From Strigops habroptila (lineage: Eukaryota; Chordata; Aves; Psittaciformes; Psittacidae): 64,000 bases of DNA. The notes beneath the pieces are model-generated. The model did no database searches. It was not told the DNA's origin and worked only from the letters and a program-made list of their open reading frames with translations. Below, piece by piece: positions 50,101 to 63,020 of this stretch; the stretch's first letter is position 1; each line of letters opens with the position of its first letter. The position numbers were made by a program, and so were the translations under genes. The stretch lies in assembly GCF_004027225.2 (NCBI RefSeq), contig NC_044288.2, positions 24,438,744-24,502,743 on the forward strand, read 5' to 3'.

Positions 50101-53100
50101 CTGTTGTAAACAAAGGCTTATTGCAAGTCTTTGGCAGCCTGGACAGATCTATAGTGTTTATACAGGCTTTGCAGTGCGTGCAGTGTAGATGCTTTTCTGG
50201 TTCTATGTACATGACCCATATTTATGAAGCCATGTGCATTTGTAAATATGTAAAACAGTTTGAATGTAACCTTTCAGAAAAAAAGCTTTATTCTTTTGTG
50301 TCTGCATTTCTCTATGACATTATGGATAACATATCTAATTGGAAATCAGCGATCATAAAATGCTTATCTGGAAACGCTGGAGAACAAAGACACACTAAAA
50401 TGGATTTAGAGCTGTGATCTGATAGTTGATCAATTTTATTACTTGCACACTTTCCTCTACCTTCTCAACTACCGCATGTAAGTTGGTGTAGTACCAGGTT
50501 TGCTACCAAACCTCCCCAGGGTCAGGTGGTGCTTCAGGAGTGAGGATTGATAACCTTGTGCCTGTGTTCTGCTACCCAGGCAGCTCCTGACACTTGGCCT
50601 TACCTTCTGACGAGGGTATGAATGGCATGAATTGGGGCTGCTTAGAGGCATGTTGAAGCTGCAGTGTCTTTGCATCTTGGAAGAATGGGTTTCTTTGCTG
50701 TCAAAGACAGTAGCATTCCCCATTGATTCCTGGAGAACGGAGTGTGTAGCGTATGTCAAAATTTGAGTTACTGTTTCATATTGGGCAGAATTACTGCTCT
50801 AACAGTCACCATCAATAGGATAAAACAAACCTGTGCTGCCTAATCTCAGATCACGGTCTGTGTGTCAGTGATGTAATCTGTTGTAAATGGGCACAAACAG
50901 TTTCTATCAGAGACCTGTTGTAAACTTGGCCACTCTTTGTGGAAGCTGGCAAAGAGTCTAAAAACCTGAAATTCAGTTTGTGTGTTCTTGTTCTCCTGGT
51001 TTGAAGGATAGACTAGTACTTGATTCTTGCACTGCCTGAATCTGAGCTAACAATATGAAGCTCCCTGCTGCATTGGCTGATGACTGCAACTTCAAGTATT
51101 ATTTATTGATGTTGCTTAATATTTAATTAATATTGTTAATGATGTTTGTCTCATATCTTGTGAGAAATTATTCCAGTTAAATAAAAAGGAATCCTATAAC
51201 CAATGTGTGAAAAGGCAGTCTCTTTTATCTTGCTTTTGCAAGACAAGTTTAGCGCTGCCTTTCAAAGGAGCGTCTGTATGACCGCTTACATTAGGAGAAG
51301 TTTAACGTGATGAACAAGAACATTTTGGCTGTGAGTATCTGAAGGGGTGCTGTTGATTTTTCTCCTGGGGGCCAATGGGACAATCATGGAGCACACTGTA
51401 TTGCACAGTCTTCCTAACATTATGTGAGTCACTTCCATTCCTTTTTACTTTCCAGTTTGGGGTTTGGCCAAGGCTTCCCCTTCAGACAATCCCTCTGAAA
51501 AATACATGGGAAAATCAGGAATTTATTTGGAGTAAGTGTTTGGTTTAACTTGCATGGGTACAGCATTACTGCTTTCGTCAAGAATTGTGTTGTTTTGAGG
51601 TGTGGGTCTTACCTTTCAAGTGGCCACAGTGTAGTTCTTAGTACTTATGTGAGGACCACATTATAAGTAATTAATCTGCATAATTTTCTGACCCTGGTAG
51701 CAATAAAGTAGCAGCAACACCCTCATACACAGTTTCCTAAGTTCATGAGTTTCTTCATCAACTTACTGCACAAAAATTGTTCCATACTTTGACCCTGCTT
51801 CTGATTCACAACCAGAAGTCTAGAGGAAGATTAAATCTTCTCTATGTAGTTTTTACTTTGGAGGAGTGTGTACTTACTCTTTCTATGGAGTACAAGAAAT
51901 CATTCTCCCTGTTTTTGCCTTTTGTCTTACTCTCAGAGAACAGCTATCCCGAACTGACATCAGGAGAACTGTGTCTGAGTTCTAGTTCATCCTCTGTGGC
52001 AGAAGCCAGACAAATGCTCTTGTCTTCTAATGTCCATGCAAAGATAAAAAGTTGAGTTCTAAAGTGTTCATGTGTTAAGGCTGTGCAAATTCACATCACA
52101 GTGATATGTCACATCTTCCTGTAGCATCAAGCAGTTCTTTCTTCCGGGCATCTGCATGAGAGGTACCTTCCTGGGTTTCTTTTGTGAGCCTTGATTACTA
52201 CAGGTTTTACTGGTCTGTGTCATTACTTCTGCTTTCTCATTATTCTGCCATTCTTATTGCTGATCCAAGTGCTGCGATCTCCTACCCTGTGCTGTCTTCT
52301 CATGTATTGTAAAACCAGAGTGACTTCCTGGTCCCCAAACAGACAATGTCTTACCACAGAGCTGTTCTGCTGCCTCTTCTGTATAGCTAAATCAGAGCTA
52401 GTCTACACCAATGCTTTTCTTTTCTTCTAAGGGGAAAGAGTTGTCTTAGTTGTTTTCGTGGGCTCGTAACTGGATAATGCCTTCACTTTAAATCTGGCAT
52501 GTTTATGACTCATTCTTGGAGCTGATGGTTTCTTCTCTGAATTCTCTGTGGAATCTTTCTAAATGCTGATAGATAGATTCACCTAACCTTCAAACCATAG
52601 GTATCATTTCCAGCCAGATGAAACATTTTGGAACTGGCTTGATTAATTTGACTGGCTAAACTATGAGCCAAGACCTCAAGCCTTGTCCCTTCTTTCTTAA
52701 AGACCAACTTGTATGAATTTGCCTCTTGTGCTGTTGGAGTTATCTGTAAAGGAATCAGCATGATCAAGATTTACTCTGTTGGCAGAGGGGTTGAGACCCA
52801 AGCCGCACCATCTCTCATCAGCCTTCTATAGCCTTCCAAAAAACTGCTTCATAGGCAGTTTTAATCCAAATGCCCAGTCTTTGGAATTGTAGAAGGTACC
52901 TTATGAGATTGAGCGACTGTGAAACAATACAGTAGATGCAATTCAGGGTTGAAGAACAGGGAAATAGAGAGGGGAAGAGGGGTAGGGAAATCCTAAAATG
53001 TTGGAGCTCCTACAAGACTAAAATAGAAGCTCACAGATGGTCAGCAGAAGGCTGGCTATGTTCATGAAAGAGAGATCCATTGAGGGATGCTAAACACGCA

Positions 53101-56100
53101 AAACTTGATCCAGCTAAGAAGACTAGCTGAGAGAGGCTGCAAGCTAACAAATCTGTGCTTATGTGCCCTGTGCTTATGGCTCTGTATGCGCCTGCATATT
53201 GGTACTGCTGGAAACAGGTTGCTGATCTAGGTTGGCTAGAAATCAGTTCCAGTACTGGATGTTTTCTGATGTTTCATCTGTTACAAGAAACTAAGCTGCT
53301 TATCATCTTTTCTAACTCTTATTCTCCTTCTACTGAACTATCTGCCTACAATTCAGGTAGTAGGGATATGCTGTCCTTTCATGGAGAGGCCTGAGAGACT
53401 CCAGAAAGCTCTGCTGTTTTTTCATATCCAGAGCAGAGGTGTTTCATGGACTTCAGCTGCCCCTCACCCTGCTAGGAAGCTTATGCTGGATATCTGACTG
53501 GAAAGGAGTGCTGTCAGGTCACCAGTAACAAATCCCTGTTTCCTGTAAGACTTGCTTAAAAAAAGAAATCCCAGGCAAAATCAGTATCTTCGCTGAGAAA
53601 TGTGAATGGTAATGCAAAGATAAAGTAATAGCTACAAGATTTATTCAGGAGGTACGATGGCAGCTGCTATACAAGATACAAATGGTGGATTGCTTAGTTG
53701 TACAGTCAATATCTCAGTTTACATTGGGAATCACACAGGACAAAGCTAATAGCAAGTAGTTGGTAGTTCTTGGTGTGCAGGAGTGTGTGTGTATCTGCAA
53801 ATAGCAAAATAGTAGAAGGGATATTGATGGTTTGAGTGTGAATAGTACACCTGAGTAAATCACTGGGGAGGAGTGCAAGTGCTGTATCTTATCGGGGCGC
53901 ATCTTGGCTCAAGCTGACAGCTCACCTTTATTAATTCTTGGAAGGAAAGAAGGAAGCTCATTAATTTTGTATTGCTTTTGATTCAGCTTTATGTGCTGCT
54001 CTTGGCTCAAACAGCAAAAAGCAATGTTCCCAAGACACGGCTCGCGTACTTCACTGCTCTCTCACTACTGCACACTGGCTACTCTGGAAGATTTCACTGA
54101 AATGTATTTTTCTTCTGTTACTTAACTGCCAGTACTTCAGAGGAGCGTTGGTCATTTGTGTAAAGGACAGCAGATACGGAGAGGAAAGGTTTTATATGTT
54201 TTCTAAAGCACTCTCTGCTGTTCCCACAATTCAAATATAGAGTCAATAAAAAAATTGTGGTGGGGGGAGGGACATTTGCGACTCTTAGTCCAAAAAGTTG
54301 TTCTGGTTGGAAAGGAATGTTGTAAGATCTCCAGTACATACATTTCCATATAGAGTCAAGATTCTCACGACAGTTAAGGACTGAAGAAAATAGTATGGCC
54401 TGTTCCATGCAGATGTGCAGTTCAGATAGTGAATAATGTGTTCTATTATTTATATTAATTTTTCAGGAAAATGTTACTTTGTTTTGGCTGAAGTAGAATG
54501 ATACTGTCCAGTAATGAGAAATCACCTTTCCTACATAGCAAGTAATAAAATGCACATCTCTAAGTGTACTCAAAGCTTTAAGATGATCTTAAGATTTTTT
54601 TGAAGTCCAAAATGCATTAATTTCCTTTTGAATTTTGTTGATTTCGTATGTAGTGCAACTTCCAGTTTTAGCCGTTCCTTAAGAATCTTTTGCTGTAAAC
54701 TGTTACAGTTAATAGTCCAGCAGTGTGTGGTGTTGATTGCCATGGTCCTGGTCCATTAAGCACTGAAGCAACTACCTGTTGGCTACTTCAGATGCCAGTG
54801 CCACTTCTTGCAGCTCTGAAAAGCTGCCCTGTCCCAATGCAAGATAGGACAATGCATGTTCAAAACAACTGTGGCCACAGCTTTGGTCAATAAATATTCC
54901 TAAGAACTCATTGGTTGAACTTCAGATGATGTACCACAGGGCTGAGCTACCACTATAGCTTTGAAACTAAAGCATTCATGCTATTTTCCAGAAAGGCAAA
55001 ATAGAAAGTCTTTTGGAAGCAAGCTGCTAAAATCCTAAGAATATTTATTATAGTCAAGGTTAGAACTTGATAGTATGTAATCTGATTGTACAAGACAGTG
55101 AGCATGCAGTGTATCTACATGCTTCCATAATGTCCGTGTCTCAGCATCTCAAGGTGAATTAGCGTTTACCTCCTTGTGTCAGTAGGGGCTTGCAGGTAGA
55201 ACTCGGGATTCTTTGGGAAATGCAATGGTTCCAGTGTAAGTGTAGATCACTAGTATATAAGACTGTGGTAGAAAAAATAATAAGCATGAAACAAGTTGTA
55301 GGAGCGAAGCCTGGTAACTGAGAGGTGCCCAGTGTGCATTTTGCCTATGCAGAAAGTTAGTCTCCTTTTGAGTGTCTTAATAAAGCTGGCTGTGTTTCCA
55401 TTTCCGAGTATTTAAGTAGTTCAAGCCACGTTGTGAAGAAGTCAGACAATTGTTAGAAACATCACTGGAAACAAGGCTTTTCTAGAAGAGTAAGAAAAAG
55501 CTTTAACATGAAAAAATAATATTGGGGCTTTTTTGGAGGCAAACTTTGGACATTGTGTGGGCACTGCGTGCTTGAAAACAGCAGTGCTTGGGCATGTAAT
55601 GTGCTGTGATGATGGCTTGGCCTCAGGTGAGAGGCATCTGCAATTTGGATCTCGATGTTGGTTATTTTCCTGATATAAAGCATATAACTTGAGCTTTTAT
55701 TGAAATTAGTTAAGCATTATTTCAGGCATTGAAATATGTGTAATTGTCTTTGTACAGAGATGAGCCATTGTTTGGTGCTCATACAGGTTATATGCTTGGA
55801 AATAGTTTCTATTAGGATCATTTGAGAAAAAAGTAAAAACTGCCTTGTCCTCTTTTCTTACCCTATTAACGTGGCAGACTGCCAGTTTACCACCAAATTC
55901 TTTGATTGCTGTGCTTGACGTTTCCAGATTGAAAAAGTAGTTGCAAATTAATTCAGGAAAGAAATCCATGGTCAACTTGGCAAAACTTGCTCCATATCTA
56001 TCAACAGTAGGTTTGACAATGTCTGTGTCCTTGTGCATCGGAGAGACACTTTATATGCAGCTGTAGTTGATGTGAGTGGCACAAACATACTTACAGAGTA

Positions 56101-58400
56101 GAAATTTCATTCTTTGCCTTCTACTACTGCTAAATACCTTGCATGAGCTACATCTTGTGCATGCAGTCTGGTGAGAAAATAGAAAGAACAGGTAAAAGGA
56201 GCAAGGGTATGCCTTGATCAGCAGATGGTCTGAGTGCCCTGCACTACCTGCTGCTTTGTTTCTGCTGGACCGCCTTGATTTAGCCTGTTGTAGTGATAAA
56301 CTAGTTCAAGGATGAATCCTTCCCGCTTTCTCTTGTCCTTAAGTCAAGTGAACAAGAGCGATGTTTCTTCATGTGTTTATTTTTATGGGACTGTTGGAAT
56401 ATATTCTTAAATGATATAGCAGCTGTCACTTTCTTACCATTTGGGGACTATTTGGTGAATAAAGTAGTTGTGAGAAACCACTTACAATGATTCTTTGGAG
56501 ATGTGTAGATGTGTAGTGGTTCTATCTTCTAATTGGGTATACACATTTGGGAAAATGGCACTTCCAGATAACTGTGTTTATGTGCTGCGGGCTCCTGGAG
56601 GGCACTAATATCCTCAGATTTCATAGTTACTATGTCTGTCTGTAGCACATAATTATATAGTTACATATTACTCAGCCACTGCTGGTCGGCCCCAGGTTTT
56701 TTTTTTATTGCTGATGCAAGAGTGAAGCTTTTATTTCTTTTGTACACATCAAAAAAAAATTGGCCCGTCTTTTGTGAAGGAAGCCATTAGCAGCTCTGTC
56801 AATAGCTCTGCACAGGAGGAATCCAAACACAGGAAAAGTGCAAGGGAGGCAAAGGGCAGCTAGCAAGAAAGCAGGATGCATGCTTCAGTGAGTTGGTTTT
56901 GGTTTGCATTAGTACATCTGACCAGGGCTACAAAACAAAAAGGTTTGTTTTAACAACATGAAAATAAACGAGCCTGATTTCATCAAAAACATTTTCATAG
57001 TAGGTCACTGACCCATACGAACTCATGGAAAAACAAATTTGAGTCTCATTTATGTAGACAAGAGGTTCTGTAACCACAGGATTCTTCAGCTTCTGAAAGC
57101 GATGATTACAAAGCAAATGCAATAATGACACTTCCACTACAGTGTGACCATAATTCAGTTGGAAGAGCTGATCGGCATTGAATATTCCTTCAGAGTTCTA
57201 AACATTATTCTTTTCTGTGGCTTGCTTGTTTGATTTTAGCAGCTTTTTATACTTGGTGAAGATTTATGGGAGTTATTTGCTTAAGCAAAACACTTAAAGG
57301 ATTTAGCAGATGTTTCTCCAGGATCTGTAGGAAATAATTCAAGGTCTGTGTTACTGTTGGGTAAGAACTGCTACATCACTGGTCTGGAATAATTTGGTTG
57401 AACTTTGTATAGCTTAAATAACTTTATCAAAAGGGTTTTGTTTCTCTGGGCTTCCTCATATTAGGAGGATTATACTTCTTGCCATGATAGAAACACCGTG
57501 TTATTGGCTGAATTTCATGGTGTCAAGCACAGCAATCCTTAAATCATCCTGTTCCTTTGTGAAATGATGAATTTGGAGTGCTTTGCGTAACATGTTTTTA
57601 TTGTTGGGGAATATATGAATATCTAGGTCTTGAAGGCTTTCTGTCAGACCAGTACAGTCTTGATCTTGTTTTTCCTCTGGCACAACTCCATTTCAACTGT
57701 GTCCATTGAACACGCCAGAAGCTGCAGCCTTTCATATAGAACAGAACAAACTAATTCATGTTGGTTTATAGCTCACCTTATGTTAGAATCGTGTTCTCAG
57801 TTGCTTGGAGATGATCTTTTCTCTAGATCTTTGTCTTAACGTATTATGGTATGAGGATCACAGGAAGACAAGAGGATTCTAGGGTTCATGCAGATGTTAT
57901 GTATATTAGATGTACATTGTAATTTTTGTCGTAGATAATTCTGAGTGGGATAGGTGTGTTGCACAAGAGAAATGGGAACTGCTAGGTACTGAAGCACTTG
58001 ATAACTTGCTGGGAAAGTGGAATTGAATCAAAAGCCATTGTCAGTGAAATTGAGTGTGCTCAATTTTTAGCTAAGAGTTTCATTAATGACTGGATTTTTT
58101 GTGGCTGGTTACCCCTTGTGGCTTCCTAATGGGCAAGTGTCCTTTGAATGAGTTGCGATAGGTAATTCCCACCAGCTTGTGATGAAGCAGTCACAAGAGC
58201 TGCGTTTTCGTTCTCAGGCTTAAGTCAAGTGTATAGGCTGCTCTTAGCTCCACTTCATTATTCCCTTATATTCATTCTGCTGGCTTTGGAGGATGCTCCC
58301 TCTGTGAAACATCCAGTTTGATTTTGGGCAGGAGATGGTTCTGCTAGTCTTCCTTTTTAACAGTGCTGCTTGGCACATGGCCCCAGGGAGGCAGGAGTGA

Positions 58401-58472
58401 CGCGCCACAGGAACATTCTTTACTATATATGGAGGCCGCGGTGAGCCGGGCTGGTATCGAGTCGTTACACCG
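58401..58472. promoter_or_regulatory. Isolated CpG-dense patch with TATA-like motif in intron 3
   Basis: Eight CpGs fall within 72 bp (at 58401, 58403, 58437, 58439, 58447, 58458, 58463 and 58471), while the surrounding kilobases have very few. A TATATATGG motif lies at 58424-58432. Such a patch may be a small unmethylated regulatory element, a cryptic promoter or the remains of a recent insertion. No exon or repeat family is recognised. Confidence 0.4.
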
Positions 58473-58937
58473 GATCAAATGGGGACAGCCTGCTATTGCT
58501 GCTGGTAGACATTGCAGTAACAGTTCTACTTGCAAGTTTTCTGCCTGATTATTCACAGCTACTTCTGACTTCTGGAAATGGTTAGATTGATAAATATCAA
58601 CTTTTAAGACTTACCAGCTGGGGCAACATGGCTTGAAGATATGCACGCTAAAACTCACTCTGCTTTCTTCACAGTGTTTCAGCCCTGACCTGGAGAGTTT
58701 ACTCTCTAATGTCAGCAAATGGTCTAACCATGGTTAACTCTTACTGCCTTTACAAAAATTGATGAGGTACTAAAAATGGTGGACACTGAGGGATACTCCA
58801 ATAGCTTCTTTATGTTCCTTCAATGAATTCCTGTTGTATTCATGTAGTCTGTGGAGGAATAATGAGAAAGTAACTATGTTTTTTCTGTGCTGGGGTTTTG
58901 GAGATACAAAAAATGGAAGATGCTGTATGAATCCTTT

Positions 58938-58970
58938 TTTTTTTTTAATTTTTATTTTTTTATTATTTGA
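58938..58970. repeat. T-rich low-complexity tract
   Basis: T-runs broken by AA and A. This is a simple repeat within intron 3. Confidence 0.8.
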
Positions 58971-59542
58971 AACAGTAGAACTTACTAAAAGCACTGCAAA
59001 AACTGAGAAACAGCTGTGGAGAGCATCTCTGTGAGGGTTTACTGATCAAGTTTTGTGGATTTATTTAAATGATAGTTAAGAGAAATTGTAAATTCTTTCA
59101 TGAAAGGCTGGTAAAGGCAGATATAACTTCCCATCCTGCATGAATGTAACTGGTTTTATAAATATACTATTGAGTTAAGAGATTACCCATGTGCTTTTGC
59201 TTGCTGCTTCTGGATTTACAGGGTTTTCTTGCTGTTGATGTCCTTAATAAACACTCTGTGGTAGTTAAGATTCTCTATTCTCTTCTTCACTGAAGTTGGT
59301 AACACTTCTGGCCATTTCTGTATGACACAGAGTGTTGATCTCAATCTTTAATGCATATGCAAATGTTATTACACCTTTTTTGTTTCTTCATGTTGGCTTT
59401 GGGAAAATGTTGAAGTTTAAACCTGTTCCTCATACTTAGTTGATGTTACTAGTTTGTTCCTAGCCAGAGGACATCTGTGTATAATCTGATGTACTGGCTC
59501 TATGTTCCATCTTAATGTGAGATTTTATGTTAAGAGATCCTT

Positions 59543-59565
59543 AAAAAAAAGAAAAAAAAAAAAAA
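59543..59565. repeat. A-rich tract (A8-G-A14)
   Basis: This is a poly(A)-like simple repeat with no recognisable retroposon upstream. Confidence 0.85.
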
Positions 59566-62129
59566 GGGATTCTGGTATTGAAACTGGAGTGTTGTAGAGC
59601 TACCAGTTTGTATGCTGCTGCTTTGTGCAAAGACGTGTAAGCTTGCTTGTGGTGGAGGGGAGATAATCTTTTTCAGCCTAATGAAAAGTCACTAATAAGG
59701 GTTATTACTTCTGACAGCCTTGAGAATGTGAACCAGGACCACCCAGTCTGCTGGGTTTGTAATAGGGGTCTCAGAGTTGTAACTCTTGTAAACAGTTTTC
59801 CTTCAGAAAACACTCCCTTAGCGACATACAGCGGGATCTCTGGCAGTTTTTGGAAAAGCTTCTGTACTAACATGTCATGTAAATAAAGACGTTCATTTAT
59901 TCCCCACTGTAATCCTGTAATATGGTTGTGCTGGTCTTCCTCGTAGCAACCTCATTGAAATTCCATTATGTATCATCCGGTTTTATTTCCTGGTGTAGTA
60001 ATATGAAGAGGTGCTGACAGAAAGGAATGGACAAGGTTGACTTTTTTTTAATGGGTGCTGCATCTTGGCTGTTTTCTCTTACAAAAAGGAAGTGATACAA
60101 AGCAAAGGAAGAAGTTAGATTAATGACCACAATGTATTTCTTGATGCTAGTAGGATTCTCTGGTGAAACCATTGACTGAAATGGACTGGGCTCCTACTTT
60201 ACTGCTTCCCAAGTCAGTGCTGTTTAAAGGAGCAAACTTAGTAACTCTGTAGAGTTCAGTAACTCCTGTCTTTCTGTATGAATCTCCTGTTATGCATTAA
60301 TTCATTTTTATTGCTTCTTGGTTACGCCCAAGCTTGTGATGGAACTGCTGCTGCCTTAAAGTAGCTCTTAGAAACAACTTCAACTGCATCATGTTCCCTG
60401 AGGCTGTTCTCCAAGGACAATGCCATAAAGCTCTTAATAACAAAGGAGAACAAGCTAGCTTGTTTATTGCCCCAAATGAGACCCAGATGTTTGGAGTGTG
60501 AAATAAAACAAATGACCAATTGGAGAGTGAACCCAAAATTACTTGGATAATTTCTGGATATTAAAGGCTGGAGTACCAAGGCGGCTCCCTTAAAGCCACC
60601 TATTTAAAAAAATTCAAAAGCACTGTCATTTTGATTTTCTGTTGGAGAATGAGCTGTATGATGGGTAGCAATGCAAGTATAGATGTTAAATCAAACCTGA
60701 AAGTTGTTGAACTTGTGTGGAAAGGAACAGAGTGCTACTTATTTCATGACAAATATGCAGTACTGTGGTTAGTAGTAAAGCTGTTGCTGCTCAGTAGAAA
60801 AGCAGACACAGAGTTTGGAGGCCAGTGAGTATCACACACATTCATGGGGTTAAATCTAGATAATCGCTATGAGGAAAGAGACAATAATAAAACTGGCAGT
60901 TTCTTTCATAGTCGGTGTATCAACTTAAATTTTCGGGTGAAATCTCAAAGAAAAAGAAAAGTCATTTTACCATAATGCAAACTGTGTCTTGTGGTTGAAA
61001 GGGTAAAGCCCTAGGAAGATGCTGTCTGACTTCTTGCGATGTTACACTTGTGCTTCCATATGCATCTTGTTCTTTTCCACCTATACTGATCAAGCCTTTG
61101 CTATAGATTAGATTTAGCTCATGTTTGCTCTTCTTGTGTGTGGAACTCCTTAAGACAACAGTATCCGAATGGGATGTGACCCTTCCAATGGTGTAAACAT
61201 GAGGGATGCAGCCGAAGTCAGTACCCCAAAGAAAGTTTCCCCTCCAGGGAAACAGGCCCTCTGGCTTGAAAGCAGTTTGAGCATTTTCCTATAAAAATTG
61301 AGGGGTTTTCCTCCTCCAGAAGCTAAGAAAAGGAATAAACCAAAAATAAAATAAAGGTAAAAATAACCCTTGTAAAGTGTAGGTCTTCTCCTCCATTTTT
61401 TTCATGGAATGGTCCTGATAAACATCTTCAGTCTACCTCTAGGCTGGTAGCATTGTGTTTCGAAGCTCCAGTGGTTGTTTCATACTTGGTTTTTTAATAG
61501 TCAGGGGACTCTCAATAGTTAAGTTTCTCTCCTATCCCAGCTTCAGACAGAGGAAGAAATATTATTAGCCTGGTTGGAGCCAGGAAGGTAGGAATTTCAC
61601 AGTTAATAACTTCTTCATTGTTTTTCTAAGAGCCCGTGATAGTCCGTGATTGACATTGAGGTTGTTTCCCTCTATCCTTTTGCCTTCAGGACATAGAACC
61701 CCCAAATGGGCAGTAGAATGAGGGAGGAAGGGGAGAAACTGGCACTTGTTATGTATGTGAGCAAAATGTTTTTGGGAGGTGAGAGAGAGTGTTTGTCCTG
61801 TGCTGAAGCAGTGTGTTTGGTGCTATATGTGGCTGCTCTAAGGAAAACAATAATAGACTGGAGGACAATGTTGCATGTATATGTGTGACTTTGAAAGGTC
61901 ACAAATTCTATAAATCTGCGTTTCAGGCCATCTGAATCATAAAGCACAAAAATGCAGTTTGTAACATGATGCAGCTGTGAGGTATAGGTATTTATGTATT
62001 TAATAAGAGAATAAAGTCAGCATCAAATATAACTAGGAGGAGAAGAGCCAGCTTACTTGGGGGCATGTGAGGGTGTCAGAGTTGGGGCACGAGGGCTTTG
62101 GCTGAAATAAAATGAGAAGAAAGTAATGT

Positions 62130-62192
62130 TTATAGAGATGTATTTATAGATATATAGATATGCATACATATGCCTATACACACATATACCTG
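62130..62192. repeat. TATAGA/CATA-type simple repeat
   Basis: Imperfect TATAGATA units grade into CATACATATG and CACACATATA units. It is a degenerate microsatellite. Confidence 0.75.
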
Positions 62193-62879
62193 TTTTTAGT
62201 TGTCACTGTAATTATGAATCTTTTTCTTTGCTCCTTGTTGTTCAATGACCAGTGATGGTCATTTTAAGTCTTCTATTGGGAACATGCTGAATTTGTGCAG
62301 CAGGCACGCTTCATAGTCTAAAGAGGCTTTGCAGAAATGCTTTGAATAGAGGCTTAAAAACTACATTTCTATTGTTTAGTATGAATTATATTTTTCAGTA
62401 CTGAGTTTAAATTATTTTCTGATGAACTCAACAGGGGAAAAAAACCCAGGTACCAAAAGCCAGAAGGTAATGGCCATGCGAGCTCAGGCCCAAAATAAGA
62501 GTAGGCTGGTATAAGAGTAGGCCGGTATTATGTCTCCAGTTGAAACTCACTAAGGGAGAGCAAATGAAGAAAAAGCAAATATATAAATTACATCGTGGCA
62601 GAGATCACTTGAATCATTACCTGGGCCTTTGTAATTAATGTTACTTAATGTTCTTAATTGTTTGTCTTCTTTACTCACATAAACTAGTAACCAATGGTAT
62701 GCAATCAGTTGGTACACAACTGAACAGTTTTATTTGTTTTTTGAAGCTACCACCACCACGATTCGATACTTCCAAACTCTCTCTTGTATTACGAAAGGTG
62801 AGAACAATTGTTTCTTATCACCTTCCCTTGCTTCATAATCATACAGACCTTTGGCGTATTCTCCCTCAGCTGTTTTCTT

Positions 62880-63020
62880 TGTGAGGAGTCTACTAAGCTG
62901 TTCCAGTATGGAAGTTGCTCTGTAACTCTGATCATCTTTGTCATCTTTCTCTGAACATTATGATTAAGATCCTTTTGAGGTGTAGCCTAGCATTGTATTT
63001 CTTCTTTTTTAATGTCTAGC
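62880..63020 (-). mobile_element. Possible ancient CR1/L3-like LINE fragment, minus strand
   Basis: The series GAAGTTGCTCTGTAACTCTG, ATCATCTTTGT and CTTTCTCTGAAC follows, in order, the reversed sense of the conserved ORF2 end shared by old CR1 families. The match is weak and the boundaries are guesses. Confidence 0.4.

Noticed and set aside
50037..50417. 126-codon plus-strand open frame
   Set aside because: No recognisable domain or splice context. The surrounding sequence could be a conserved noncoding element, but that cannot be judged without an alignment.
55706..56038. 110-codon minus-strand open frame starting with ATG
   Set aside because: Length is common by chance in this much sequence. 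No similarity recognised, no splice partners and no CpG island.
58441..58475. tRNA- or SINE-like B box (GGTATCGAGTC) in the CpG-dense patch
   Set aside because: It departs from GGTTCGANNCC by an insertion, there is no fitting A box upstream, and no cloverleaf can be drawn.
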